Shown piece after piece: positions 49,315-58,190 of a DNA stretch of 64,000 bases (the stretch's first letter is position 1; the number at the start of each line of letters is the position of its first letter). A program made the position numbers and the translations under genes. The DNA comes from CAZOZZ01 sp965247425 (GTDB lineage: Bacteria > Acidobacteriota > Terriglobia > 20CM-2-55-15). Below the pieces are notes generated by a model that saw only the letters and a program-made list of their open reading frames with translations, did no database searches and was not told the origin of the DNA. The stretch is taken from the NCBI GenBank assembly GCA_965247425.1, contig OZ252023.1:62001-126000 (forward strand), written 5' to 3'.

Positions 49315-51052
49315 CCCGGATGGATCACCAATCGGAGAATCGATCGGTGTTCGGATACGAGAAGCGATTTGCGGCGAGACTTGGAGCTGAGAGTGAGCGA
49401 GCCGTGGACATTGGCGGATTTTGAGCCTGTGACACGGCGACATTTGGCGGGAGATCGGCATGAATGGGCGAGTGCAGGCAGGCCTCGCCGGGAGGCAGAT
49501 GAGAGGCGCTGTTTTTCGGATCTGAAGGTTCGGTGTCGTCAGCAACGAAGCGGAATTGATTGCAGGTTTCTCACTATGAGAGCAAAGACGTCGGCATAGG
49601 GATAGGCCTCCGACATCGAGATCCAGACGTTGCGGACCGTGAGGCGGATACGCGCACCGATCTTAAGAAGCTTCAGACGGATGGTTCCGCATTGGGCATG
49701 GGCCATCGCGGTATCTTTGAGACCGAGACGACGCAACGCCTGCATAAGCATGTAGGCGGCTGAGGACAGATACAGTCGGAGCTGATTGGCGCGCATGGTT
49801 CCCGCACTGGTGCGGTCGGCAAATAGATCCAGTTGCTGTTCTTTGATCCGGTTCTCCATGTCGCCGCGTGCGCAATAGAAATCTTCGTAGAGCGCTTGGG
49901 CTCCGAGTCGTTCCGGTGGCAGTGAGGTCACCACGAATCGGGGATTGGCGCCCTTGGCCAGGAACTCGGCTTTGCCAACAACGCGACGAGTGCGGCTCCA
50001 GCTCTTTCGAGTCCGGTACAGGAAATCCTTAAACACTCGTGCCGATTTCCCAGTGGTCTGAAACTCCGCTTCAGCCTGAATCATCTGGTCAGCGATCTCT
50101 CGCTTGAGGCGGTCGTTCTTGGCCAACCCCATCACATAATCGACCTGGTGGGTTTCACACCAGTCCAGTAATGCATCCCGGCAGAATCCGGAATCGGCCC
50201 GAATGATGATCGACACGTCCGGCCAGCTCTGACGGATCTGGCCGACGATACGTTCCAATTCATCGACTGATCCTGCCGCCCCATCGATATTGGACGGGCG
50301 CAGCCGAGCGCACAACAGATGCTCTCCACAGAAGATGTACAAGGGCAGATAGCAGTAGTTGCGGTAGTAGCCGTGAAAGAACCGGCCTTCCTGTTGACCA
50401 TGGATCGGATCATCGGTCGCGTCCAGATCCAGAACGATCTCTTCGGGCGCCGTGTTGTCATGGGCTGCCACAAACGCATCGACCATCCAACGATCGATCT
50501 TGTCCCCATCCATAGCGATCTTCTTGTACCGCTCCTGGTCGCCGACTTCGGCGCCGGTCAACTCCAATCGGTTTAGCGTGCTCTTGCCCGCCAACGCCTT
50601 TCCCCAGTCGCCGGCCTGTCGTCGATTCGTTCCCAGCGGATCCGCTTTGTCCACCGCCAACGCAAGCATCGGGTCGGTCCGTAACTGATCGTGATCGTTC
50701 AGGTCTTCATATCCCAGGCACAGCCCGTAGACCCGCTGTCCCAACAGCTCCTTCACGGTGTGTTCGATCAACCGTTGGTCGCGATGATCGCTAAAACACC
50801 CCGCCAATCCATCGATCAAACCGGTCCGCTTTTCGACTTCACGCAGCAGCAGAACTCCAGCGTCAGACGTGATCTTGCCGCCGTCGAAACGCGCCTTCAT
50901 TTTTCGTTGAAGAAGTCCGTGAAATTCGAACGTGGTTTGTTTACACTCTGTACTCATAAGGGCCGCCTCCGTTTGGTTTCTGAACCGTTCTCGACAAACG
51001 ATTTATGCCAAACAGGGCGGCCTTTTCTGGTCCTTTCGGTGATTTATGCGGG
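49315..51052 (-). mobile_element. IS1380-family insertion sequence, copy 3
   Basis: 1738 bp between CTAG duplications (49,311-49,314 and 51,053-51,056). Same ends as copies 1 and 2. The target CTAG lies in CCTAGGCCAT, which is also present upstream of the paralogous CHAT gene at about 57,968-57,977, so the pre-insertion sequence can be read there. It likely parts operon set 2 from its promoter. Confidence 0.92.
49539..50957 (-). CDS. IS1380-family DDE transposase, copy 3
   Basis: 472 residues, identical in predicted protein to copies 1 and 2, intact catalytic residues. It is co-oriented with the CHAT operon downstream, so read-through from the transposase promoter (near 50,990) could replace the lost promoter of set 2. 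That is inference. Confidence 0.92.
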   Translation of the reverse strand: MSTECKQTTFEFHGLLQRKMKARFDGGKITSDAGVLLLREVEKRTGLIDGLAGCFSDHRDQRLIEHTVKELLGQRVYGLCLGYEDLNDHDQLRTDPMLALAVDKADPLGTNRRQAGDWGKALAGKSTLNRLELTGAEVGDQERYKKIAMDGDKIDRWMVDAFVAAHDNTAPEEIVLDLDATDDPIHGQQEGRFFHGYYRNYCYLPLYIFCGEHLLCARLRPSNIDGAAGSVDELERIVGQIRQSWPDVSIIIRADSGFCRDALLDWCETHQVDYVMGLAKNDRLKREIADQMIQAEAEFQTTGKSARVFKDFLYRTRKSWSRTRRVVGKAEFLAKGANPRFVVTSLPPERLGAQALYEDFYCARGDMENRIKEQQLDLFADRTSAGTMRANQLRLYLSSAAYMLMQALRRLGLKDTAMAHAQCGTIRLKLLKIGARIRLTVRNVWISMSEAYPYADVFALIVRNLQSIPLRC

Positions 51053-51056
51053 CTAG

Positions 51057-51376
51057 GACTATGGCTCGTATCCGTTTGGCCCTCTTCGCCTCGGTCTTGC
51101 AGGCGTAACTGTCCGTCGCCCTGTGGCTTACGGCCCCAAGGCACACTCTGACGAACTCAGGCCTGTGGACAGCACAGACAGCCCTCAATCGCTGTATCGG
51201 CAGCCGTCATGTATTACTTTAGGAAAAAGTAAGGTTTTTGTATCGTGGGTCAGACTGTAGGGGGCCATCGAAGAAGGGGCGAGGTTCCGTGGAAGGGGCC
51301 GTCGGTAGCGGTAAAGGATTTCAGTGTCCCCGGTTCGGAAGTCACGTTGCCATGCAGTAACTCCGGACCTGGGCTG
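51057..51376. other. Intergenic region between IS1380 copy 3 and set 3 operon end
   Basis: No gene. On the minus strand this was the original upstream region of operon set 2. It has several self-complementary GC-rich stretches (for example GCCTGCAAG, CGAGGCG) and an A/T-rich part near 51,205-51,240. I looked for a known riboswitch and found no match. Confidence 0.4.
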
Positions 51377-52027
51377 CTAGATGGTTTTGATGTATCCCTC
51401 TCGGATTGCGTGACGGATCAACTCACCGATCGATCCTATTCTGAGCTTGTCCATGATGTGCTGCCGGTGCGTATGGATGGTCTTCGGGCTGACGAACAAC
51501 TGTTCGGCGATAACGTTTGACGAGACGCCTTCCGCAAGCAGGTAGAAGACTTCCTTCTCTCTCGGTGTCAGCACATCAAGCCCCGGCGGGGGATCCTCTT
51601 CTCCGGCGTGAAGGTTGGCCAGGATCTTCGTGACGTCCCTGGAAAAAACCGAACCGCCGTTGTTGATGGTCCGCACGGCAGACACCAAATGATTGTCGAC
51701 GGAATCTTTCAGAAGATACCCGGAGGCTCCTGCGGTCACTGCACTGGCGATGATATGGCGCTCCGCGTGAACGGTCAGCATCAGCACTTTGGTGCCCGTA
51801 CCCGTGGACATCTGGCGTGTGCTTTCGATGCCGTTCTGGTCCGGCATGGAGATGTCCATGATCACAACGTCGGGATGCAGTTCGTCGGCCAGCTTCACAG
51901 CTTCAGCGCCGCTGCCGGCTTCACCGATGACCTCCATGTCCGGCTCGTCCTCCAGGATTCTCTTCAGGCCCTGTCTCAGTATCGGGTGGTCGTCAGCGAC
52001 CAATAGCCGTATCTTTTCGTTCGTCAT
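51377..52027 (-). CDS. NarL/FixJ-type response regulator, set 3
   Basis: A 216-residue regulator and last gene of operon set 3. Receiver: LLVADDH, Asp in VVIMDISMPDQNG, Lys in YLLKDSVDN. HTH: LTPREKEVFYLLAEGVSSNVIAEQLFVSPKTIHTHRQHIMDKLR (pieces). The two C-termini of sets 2 and 3 end in the same -KTI. ATG 52,027 overlaps the kinase stop (ATGA). Very similar to the set 2 regulator including the recognition helix, so they may bind the same sites and cross-regulate. Confidence 0.92.
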   Translation of the reverse strand: MTNEKIRLLVADDHPILRQGLKRILEDEPDMEVIGEAGSGAEAVKLADELHPDVVIMDISMPDQNGIESTRQMSTGTGTKVLMLTVHAERHIIASAVTAGASGYLLKDSVDNHLVSAVRTINNGGSVFSRDVTKILANLHAGEEDPPPGLDVLTPREKEVFYLLAEGVSSNVIAEQLFVSPKTIHTHRQHIMDKLRIGSIGELIRHAIREGYIKTI

Positions 52028-53148
52028 TGTGGTCCCTTTTCTTTTGTGGGTAAGGGGATGATCATTTCAATTGTGGTTCCCAGCTCCGACGCCGTGCTGA
52101 TCCGGAAAGATCCGTTGACGCCGCTCATCCGCTGCCGGATGGACCAGAAACCTGAACTCATCAATTTGCCGCTCGAGTCGTAGAAACGACGGGGGTCGAA
52201 TCCCCGGCCGTCGTCTTCCACCACCAGCCGGACCTGGTCGTCCGAAAAATAGACGCGGACGGCCACGTCGGAAGCCCCGGAATGCTTGATCGAGTTGCTG
52301 ATGCCTTCCTGGCAGCATCGGTACAACGCGACCGACGTCGGCTCGTCCATCGGTTGCGGTTTTCCTCGGACGAAGCACCGAACCTGGACATCCGACGAAC
52401 CTGAAACCTGATCCGCCAGTTCCCTCAACGCCGGAACCAGGCCCAGCGTATCCAGAATTCTCGGATACAGCGTGTGGGACAGGTCCCGGATCCTTTCGAG
52501 CAAGAGGCCGACGTTCTCTCGCGCGTCAGCCAGTTCCTCCCTGGCTTCGGCCGCCGCACTGTTGCCTCTGAGCCGGTTTTCCACCAGCTTGAGCTTCACC
52601 TTGAGGATCGCGATAGTCTGGCCCAGGTCGTCATGCAGTTCATGCGTGATGCGCCGTCGCTCCTCATCGCGAGCCCGCAGGCTTTCGCCAACGAGCGCCA
52701 TTTCCAATATCCGGCTCTTCCGGGCTCGACGTACCGCAGCGTGCACTGTCAGAGTCGCGGCGACGTGCGGGGTCAGCAACTCGAGGAACCATCGGGTGTT
52801 CTCCGACCCCGAGCTGATGGAAACAAAACCGTACTGCTCGGTCCCATCGTCGATCCGAACGGTCTGGGCTGCCGGCGAGGGTGGCGGCCATTCCGTGTGT
52901 TTGTACTCCCGAATGCGGTTTCCGCTGGCATGCCATTCCTTCCATTTGCCCGCCGAGGAATGCACGATGCGGAGTTCGGTCGCGGATACCAGCTTTCCGG
53001 CGACCTTCAGGGCCTCGGCCACGACCGATCGCATGTTCTGGGTTTGCGCGATGGTTCGGCCGAATCGTCCGATCAGGCTGACGTCTGCAGTTGAAATCCC
53101 CACAGGATCCGCTCCGTTTTCAATTTTGGCCGGGGCTGTTTGCGTCAT
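52024..53148 (-). CDS. Soluble GAF-type histidine kinase, set 3
   Basis: A 374-residue paralogue of the set 2 kinase. N-terminal GAF-like region with ISTADVSLIGRFGRTIAQTQNMRS (pieces), the His box RRRITHELHDDLGQTIAILK, and the ATPase motifs GISNSIKHSGAS and VEDDGRGFDPRRFYDSS. No membrane helix. ATG 53,148 lies four bases after the protease stop. The sensory half is more diverged from set 2 than the kinase half, suggesting different signals feeding similar regulators. Confidence 0.9.
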   Translation of the reverse strand: MTQTAPAKIENGADPVGISTADVSLIGRFGRTIAQTQNMRSVVAEALKVAGKLVSATELRIVHSSAGKWKEWHASGNRIREYKHTEWPPPSPAAQTVRIDDGTEQYGFVSISSGSENTRWFLELLTPHVAATLTVHAAVRRARKSRILEMALVGESLRARDEERRRITHELHDDLGQTIAILKVKLKLVENRLRGNSAAAEAREELADARENVGLLLERIRDLSHTLYPRILDTLGLVPALRELADQVSGSSDVQVRCFVRGKPQPMDEPTSVALYRCCQEGISNSIKHSGASDVAVRVYFSDDQVRLVVEDDGRGFDPRRFYDSSGKLMSSGFWSIRQRMSGVNGSFRISTASELGTTIEMIIPLPTKEKGPQ

Positions 53149-53152
53149 CGCT

Positions 53153-54919
53153 TCAGTTCCTCTTTTTGCCTTTTGCTTTCCCTTTTCCGTTCACGGTGTT
53201 GGTGGTACTGGTGCTGGTTGTGTTGGTGGTACTGGTGGTAGGTCCTCCCAGCGCGTTATGCAGGTTGACGCGGCCCCACCCCAACTCGTTCCAGAGACTG
53301 TCCAGGTTCACCGGTTCGATGTCGTCCGACGTGTGGATGATCGCCTGTGTGGCAGATCTGTTGGTATTACCCACCGAGATGAGCAACGCTACCCCCGCGC
53401 TCACTATCGGCGCACTGAACGAAGTGCCGGACGCCCTGGCATACAGGCCTCCGGGGAATGTGGTCGCCACCCCAACACCCGGGGCCGTGACGTCTACGAA
53501 GCCGTAGTTCGAGAATGACGCGAGGCGATCTTCGAAGTCCGTCGAGGCGACCGCGATCACGTTGTTGTGTTCCGCCGGATACACATCATTCCTCAGGAGC
53601 CTCGAGTCGTTTCCGATCGATGCGACCATCGCAATCCCTCGCGACCAGGCAAAGTTGAGTGCCCGGGTCATGGACTTGGATTGGGCGCCGATCGAAAAAC
53701 TCATGTTGATGACGTCGACGTCCTGGGCCGCTGCGGCATATACGGCGGCGACGGCGAAGAAGAGCGTCGATCGGCCCTGGGAGTCGAACGCGCGGATGGG
53801 CACCAGTTGGGCCTCGGGCGCGACCGCGTGCAGCAGACCGGCAACCAGCGTGCCGTGTCCCAGGCGGTCGAACATGCCGTTACCGAACAAGGACATGGTG
53901 GACTGGTTAACGTACAAGAATTGGAGCTGTTCCCAGAACAGGGACATGGTCGACTGGTCCAGGGTGAACCTTTGCATCTCCTCCCAGAACAGAGACATGG
54001 TCGACTGATCCAGCGTGCCCGCCAGCAGTTGTTCCCAGAACAGGGACATGGTCGACTGGTCTACGTCGAGTTTTTGCAGCACTTCCCAGAATAGAGACAT
54101 GGTCGACTGGTCCAGAGTCCCGGCGAACAGTTGCGCCCAGAACAGGGACATGGTCGACTGGTCCAGGGTGCCGGCCCGAAGTTGCTCCCAGAACAGAGAC
54201 ATGGTCGACTGGTCCAGGCCAAGAGCCAGCAACTGCTCCCAGAACAGAGACATGGTCGACATGTCGATCGAGCTGTTCTTCAAGTTCCGCACGAGATCTT
54301 CGAAGAGAGACATCGTCGACTGGTCGATGCCGCCAAACTCCGAGGCCGATCCCCCACCCAGGAGGTTGACGCCGGGCTCCAGCCAGGGCCGAATCGCGGG
54401 ATGGTCCGGATCGACTCCGGTGTCGATGAAGGCGATTCGTGTTCCCGCCCCGGTCGTTATATGGCGGGTGTCGGAGGCGTGAACCACATCCAACGCAATC
54501 TGGTCGGCGTAGTGTTCGGGAACTTCCGTGCCGAAGAAATGGGTCGGGGAGCCTTCTCCGAATAATGACATGACCCTCTGGAACAGCGACATCGTGCTCT
54601 GGTCCAGATCAATGACACCGCCGGCGATCGGCTGAGGCTTACTCTCCAGCGCTACGAGGCCGTTCGGCTCGACGTCGGTGACCGACCTGTCGTTGGTCAT
54701 GCGGCTGATGAGATCGGCATCCGTGCCGTCGGCTTGGACCAGGAAAATCGGCTCCTGTCCTACCTGTTCGAGAACCTGGAGATTGTATTTCGCTTTCACC
54801 TGGCCGATCTTATTGGCGCTCTTGAGCGTTAGGATCAACTCCAGCCCGGCGGCTGCGGCCACGTTCGGTAGCAGGAGACCAGTTATCAACAACGTGAGAA
54901 TTATGCTTCTTCGCATCAT
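53153..54919 (-). CDS. Secreted subtilase (S8) with DQSTMSLFW repeat array, set 3
   Basis: A 588-residue paralogue of the set 2 subtilase. Signal peptide (ILTLLITGLLLPNVAAA), propeptide (about 27-95), Asp167 (IAFIDTGVDPDHP), His355 (LGHGTLVAGLL), Asn437 (SIGNDS), Ser500 (SGTSFSAPIVS). The Asp-His insertion (about 198-345) has nine repeats of core LDQSTMSLFW, the first 20 residues and the rest 17; two more (one altered to QRVMSLF) precede the catalytic domain. One copy has DMSTMSLF. All intact copies carry Thr where set 2 has Val. The C-terminal tail is Thr-rich then basic (GKGKAKGKKRN). Third gene of operon set 3. Confidence 0.9.
   Translation of the reverse strand: MMRRSIILTLLITGLLLPNVAAAAGLELILTLKSANKIGQVKAKYNLQVLEQVGQEPIFLVQADGTDADLISRMTNDRSVTDVEPNGLVALESKPQPIAGGVIDLDQSTMSLFQRVMSLFGEGSPTHFFGTEVPEHYADQIALDVVHASDTRHITTGAGTRIAFIDTGVDPDHPAIRPWLEPGVNLLGGGSASEFGGIDQSTMSLFEDLVRNLKNSSIDMSTMSLFWEQLLALGLDQSTMSLFWEQLRAGTLDQSTMSLFWAQLFAGTLDQSTMSLFWEVLQKLDVDQSTMSLFWEQLLAGTLDQSTMSLFWEEMQRFTLDQSTMSLFWEQLQFLYVNQSTMSLFGNGMFDRLGHGTLVAGLLHAVAPEAQLVPIRAFDSQGRSTLFFAVAAVYAAAAQDVDVINMSFSIGAQSKSMTRALNFAWSRGIAMVASIGNDSRLLRNDVYPAEHNNVIAVASTDFEDRLASFSNYGFVDVTAPGVGVATTFPGGLYARASGTSFSAPIVSAGVALLISVGNTNRSATQAIIHTSDDIEPVNLDSLWNELGWGRVNLHNALGGPTTSTTNTTSTSTTNTVNGKGKAKGKKRN
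53894..54330 (-). repeat. Tandem 51-bp repeats inside the set 3 subtilase gene
   Basis: The antisense motif GACATGGTCGACTGG and variants recurs with a 51-base step (for example at 53,894 and 53,945) through about 54,255, with one longer final unit. Coding and in frame. Confidence 0.88.
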
Positions 54920-54947
54920 TTTGATTTCTCCATCCTTGGAAATCTGT

Positions 54948-55364
54948 TTAGTTGCTCGTCGAAAATCCCAGTTGCCATTCCCGGGGATCGTTGCGCGCGA
55001 GCCCCCGGACCACGAACCGCCGTCCTTCCAGCAGGATCGTCAGGTCGAGATTCCCTTTCGAGACCTTGTGAAACATGAATTCACCGATCGGATTCGTATG
55101 CGTCAACGTCTTCTTTCTTCCGCTTTCGATGACGACCGGCAAGTTCGAGACTTCATCCTCGGAATCGTTGTCGGACAACACCTGCCCCCCGACGTGAAGA
55201 CAAGGCTCTCCGTTCGACCTCTGGACCAGCAGATCCAGTATCACTCCACCGCCCTCATAGATCAGATGCCGGTCCTCGGGCGACGAATTCCGGACCTCTG
55301 GTACTTCCTCGAACCAGGAATCGAACAGAAGCGAGCCGCGAATTTCGACAACGTCATGATGCAT
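54948..55364 (-). CDS. Small beta-rich protein, set 3
   Basis: A 138-residue paralogue of the small proteins of sets 1 and 2: MHHDVVEIRGSLLFDSW, EDRHLIYEGGGVILDLLVQ, CLHVGGQVLSD, THTNPIGEFMF, LEGRRFVVRGL. ATG 55,364 has GAGGAGG upstream and overlaps the CHAT stop by 11 bases. The region around this overlap is almost identical in sets 2 and 3. The gene is followed 28 bases later by the subtilase start. Confidence 0.78.
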   Translation of the reverse strand: MHHDVVEIRGSLLFDSWFEEVPEVRNSSPEDRHLIYEGGGVILDLLVQRSNGEPCLHVGGQVLSDNDSEDEVSNLPVVIESGRKKTLTHTNPIGEFMFHKVSKGNLDLTILLEGRRFVVRGLARNDPREWQLGFSTSN

Positions 55365-57858
55365 AACGAGTTCCTCCTCGTTTTCGGACAAAGGTCGCGA
55401 ACCCGCCCCAGAAATACGGATGCGGGAACTCGGAGCGAATGGACTCGGTAGCGCCGCGCACCGCGGCCGGAGCATTCGTTCCGTCAAAAAGTCGATAGAA
55501 GTCTTCGGAAAAAGATTTAGCGGATTCCGACCGAATGGCCCAGAACGCGGACACGATGGTGTGGGCCCCTGAAAGATAGAAGGCTCTCATCAGGCCTTGC
55601 CATTCATCGCCTGCCGATATCACGCGTCGGGCGGTGTGGCAACCGGTAACAACCACGGTTCCGGCTCGGAACTGCATGTCCATCAGGTCACGGCTGGTGA
55701 GCCTTCCTTCCGGGGTTTCCAGCCACGAAAGGGACCCCTGGACCGGGTCGATACCGGCATGCCCCGCAACGTGGATTAACTCTCGATATTGTTCGAGGTG
55801 GGCGCTGAGCGTGTCGAGATCCGGATTGATAAGTAACACCGCATTCGAAAAGTTGCCTGCAGCCTGCTTCACTTCATCGATGATTCGGTCGCTCTTTCTC
55901 CTTGAAAAAGCGATGAACAGCGGCGCCTCGGACTCCGCTTCCGCGTTCGACGAGATGTAGAGCTGGGCGCTGGGACTGTAGGCGACGGAATGATTCTCGC
56001 TGAAGAACGACTCTCCATCATGGAGCGCGTGAAATGGGATGCCGTGAAGGAATCCATGGGGCACGATGATCACGTGTTTCTTGACCCGGTCACTTATCGG
56101 CGCGATCAGGGTCTTGTACAGCTGCCCGAGGTGCGTGTTGGCCGTCCTCTCGAACTGGCGAGCGAGCCCGCTCAAACGTTCGAACTTGACGCTGCAACTA
56201 GTCAGATGTCGTTCGAGATGTTCCCACTCGGCCTGGAGCGAACTTACCACGTTGGGTTGATGCAGGCATTCGAGGTGCCCCTGGTTTACGACGAAGGTGT
56301 AAAGATCTTCTCCGGCGATGAAATACTCGATGATGGTTTCGCCGGCGTCCAGGCGGTCGGAAAGCTGGTCGAAAGACCGCCGTTCGTCCGTTCGGGCCAG
56401 TCGCTCCACGAGAACACGGGAGCGTGCCCGTTCGGAAAGACGGAACGCATCCGGCGTTGAGGTGGCGAGGGACCCTTTGACCAGGTGCGTGTAAACGTTC
56501 TCGCGGTCGGTCAGGAAGGCCATCTTCAGATCGTCGGAGCCGATCCGGTACCAGAGTGAATCCAGCATCGACTCGGCTTTGGTCATGGACTCCAGACTCC
56601 GTTTTTCATCACTGGTGGACAGGGACACGCCGAGCTCGTAGTAGGCGTGGAATTGCATCCACTCCGAGCGACTTTCCTCCGCGAGCCGGACCGCGGATTC
56701 GAGTGAATCGATCGCGCAGACCAGGTCGCCGGATTTTCGCTGGATCCGTCCGATGACGATGTCGGCCATCGCGAGCCTGTCCGGAAGGGAACGATCTTCG
56801 AGCAAGGCTCGCGCCGCCGCGGCCTCTCCCAAGGCTTCGGGCTCGTATCGCTCACCCCTGAACAGCGCAGCCTGTAGCTTCGAGACCGCGGTCCACACGC
56901 TGTTTCCTTCGGCTTCGAACCGGCGTCTTGCATCGGAAAGAAAACTGCCCGCTTGGTCGGTGTCGCCCAGACGGAGCGAAGCGACCGCTTCGAAGAGCAA
57001 GGACTTGCCGACTTCATAGTTCAGGCCGAGCTTTCGGGCGAGGGCCTGGGATTCACGGGCAGAGTGGATCGCTTCGGGAAGGTCGCCGATCTCCAGAAGC
57101 ATTTCGGCTTCATCGAGCCAGCACAGGCAGACGTGGTGGTCGTCTTCCTCACGTTTGAACTCTTCCTTGAGAGCCAGAACCCCGCGCAGTGCCTGTCCAC
57201 TGTTTCCCATGAGGTAATCCAGATAGGTGCGGTTATACCGGCTCTGCAAGACGACAGCGTGCATGTTGAGATCAAAGGCAAGGTTCATGGCGCGTTCGAA
57301 CCGCTGGTCGGCACGATCAAACTGGTGCAGCGTCGTCATCGACACACCGGCGTTCAGCGAGGCCGCCAGGAGGCCCTCGCGGTCACCGACCCGTTCGAGT
57401 ATTGGCAATGCGCGTTCGTAGCACTCCAGCGCTTCCTGATAACGGTCCAGTCGGTGGTATGCCTGGCCCAGGTTGACTTCGAGGCGGGCGAGGCTGGCCT
57501 CGTCCCCAAATTCCTCGAAGAGCTTCCGGGCCCTTGTAGCGCACTTGAACAGCTCGTCAAAACGGCTCAGATAGAAGAGCAAGCCGACCTTGGCCAGAAG
57601 GGTACGACCGATTTGATCCGAAGCTTCGGAGGAGTCAAATAACGAGATCGCCGCATCGTAGTTTTCCAGAGCGACGCTGAAATTGCTGAGCAGTTGATGC
57701 CCGTTGCCCACGGCCCGCACACACACACCACGGGTATAAGAGTCTGCTGAAGTGACGGCGAGTTGCTCGGCCTGCTCGATTAAAGGTGGGAGATCTTGCG
57801 GCGACCGACGTCCTGTCTGTCTTATTTTTTCTGCCAGCTTCTGTGCTGTGTTCGACAC
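55354..57858 (-). CDS. TPR-CHAT (caspase-like) protein, set 3
   Basis: An 834-residue paralogue of the set 2 protein. TPR-like repeats (FSVALENYDAAISLFD, YQEALECYERALPILERVGDREG, pieces) cover residues ~10-470. The CHAT domain has His700 (HVAGHAGID) and Cys740 (VVTGCHTARR), the same numbers as in set 2. I use GTG 57,858 with GGAGGG four bases upstream; ATG 57,888 is the alternative. First gene of operon set 3 (57,858 to 51,377), in which neighbouring genes overlap or lie within 28 bases. Its promoter region is not interrupted, unlike set 2. A 34-codon frame with a good ribosome-binding site precedes it. Confidence 0.9.
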   Translation of the reverse strand: MSNTAQKLAEKIRQTGRRSPQDLPPLIEQAEQLAVTSADSYTRGVCVRAVGNGHQLLSNFSVALENYDAAISLFDSSEASDQIGRTLLAKVGLLFYLSRFDELFKCATRARKLFEEFGDEASLARLEVNLGQAYHRLDRYQEALECYERALPILERVGDREGLLAASLNAGVSMTTLHQFDRADQRFERAMNLAFDLNMHAVVLQSRYNRTYLDYLMGNSGQALRGVLALKEEFKREEDDHHVCLCWLDEAEMLLEIGDLPEAIHSARESQALARKLGLNYEVGKSLLFEAVASLRLGDTDQAGSFLSDARRRFEAEGNSVWTAVSKLQAALFRGERYEPEALGEAAAARALLEDRSLPDRLAMADIVIGRIQRKSGDLVCAIDSLESAVRLAEESRSEWMQFHAYYELGVSLSTSDEKRSLESMTKAESMLDSLWYRIGSDDLKMAFLTDRENVYTHLVKGSLATSTPDAFRLSERARSRVLVERLARTDERRSFDQLSDRLDAGETIIEYFIAGEDLYTFVVNQGHLECLHQPNVVSSLQAEWEHLERHLTSCSVKFERLSGLARQFERTANTHLGQLYKTLIAPISDRVKKHVIIVPHGFLHGIPFHALHDGESFFSENHSVAYSPSAQLYISSNAEAESEAPLFIAFSRRKSDRIIDEVKQAAGNFSNAVLLINPDLDTLSAHLEQYRELIHVAGHAGIDPVQGSLSWLETPEGRLTSRDLMDMQFRAGTVVVTGCHTARRVISAGDEWQGLMRAFYLSGAHTIVSAFWAIRSESAKSFSEDFYRLFDGTNAPAAVRGATESIRSEFPHPYFWGGFATFVRKRGGTRYAS

Positions 57859-58035
57859 GGTTCCCTCCGTGGCTTTTGGACCCCTCATCCTGAAGGGTTT
57901 CCAATTCTGGTTCGAGGGCGTGCGTTTGGCAACCGAAAAAATACCTAATTTTTAAAATCAATAAATGGCCTAGGTAATACGCTTATATTCTTGTTCTTTC
58001 CCACATGCAGGCTCCGGAATCGTCGGATATGGAGC

Positions 58036-58140
58036 TTAAGTCGTAATAATGTAGTCACTTGTGAGGCGAGAGATATTCCTAGGGCCCTGTGCCCTGCGTG
58101 AACAGCCGGCAAATTGCTTCAATGTCGTGTCAGACTCCAT
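58036..58140 (-). CDS. Possible 34-residue peptide gene upstream of CHAT operon set 3
   Basis: ATG 58,140 with GGGAGG eight bases upstream, an excellent Shine-Dalgarno, and TAA at 58,036. The peptide starts MESDTTLKQFAGCSRR and ends SDYIITT. It has one cysteine and no membrane segment. It lies between a MITE and the set 3 operon on the same strand. No counterpart is visible upstream of set 2. It may be a leader peptide, a peptide substrate of the proteases, or chance. Confidence 0.3.
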   Translation of the reverse strand: MESDTTLKQFAGCSRRAQGPRNISRLTSDYIITT

Positions 58141-58190
58141 CGTGCGTTCCTCCCTGTAAGCGTCGGCAATTCTTCTCGTGTTCCGGGGAC

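Noticed and set aside
51057..51376. Possible riboswitch between IS1380 and set 3
   Set aside because: GC-rich hairpins but no match to conserved riboswitch cores I know (no GCAAA-type c-di-GMP motif).
45197..54330. Regular tandem repeats resembling a CRISPR array
   Set aside because: Units are 51 bases, contiguous without unique spacers, and in frame within protease genes.
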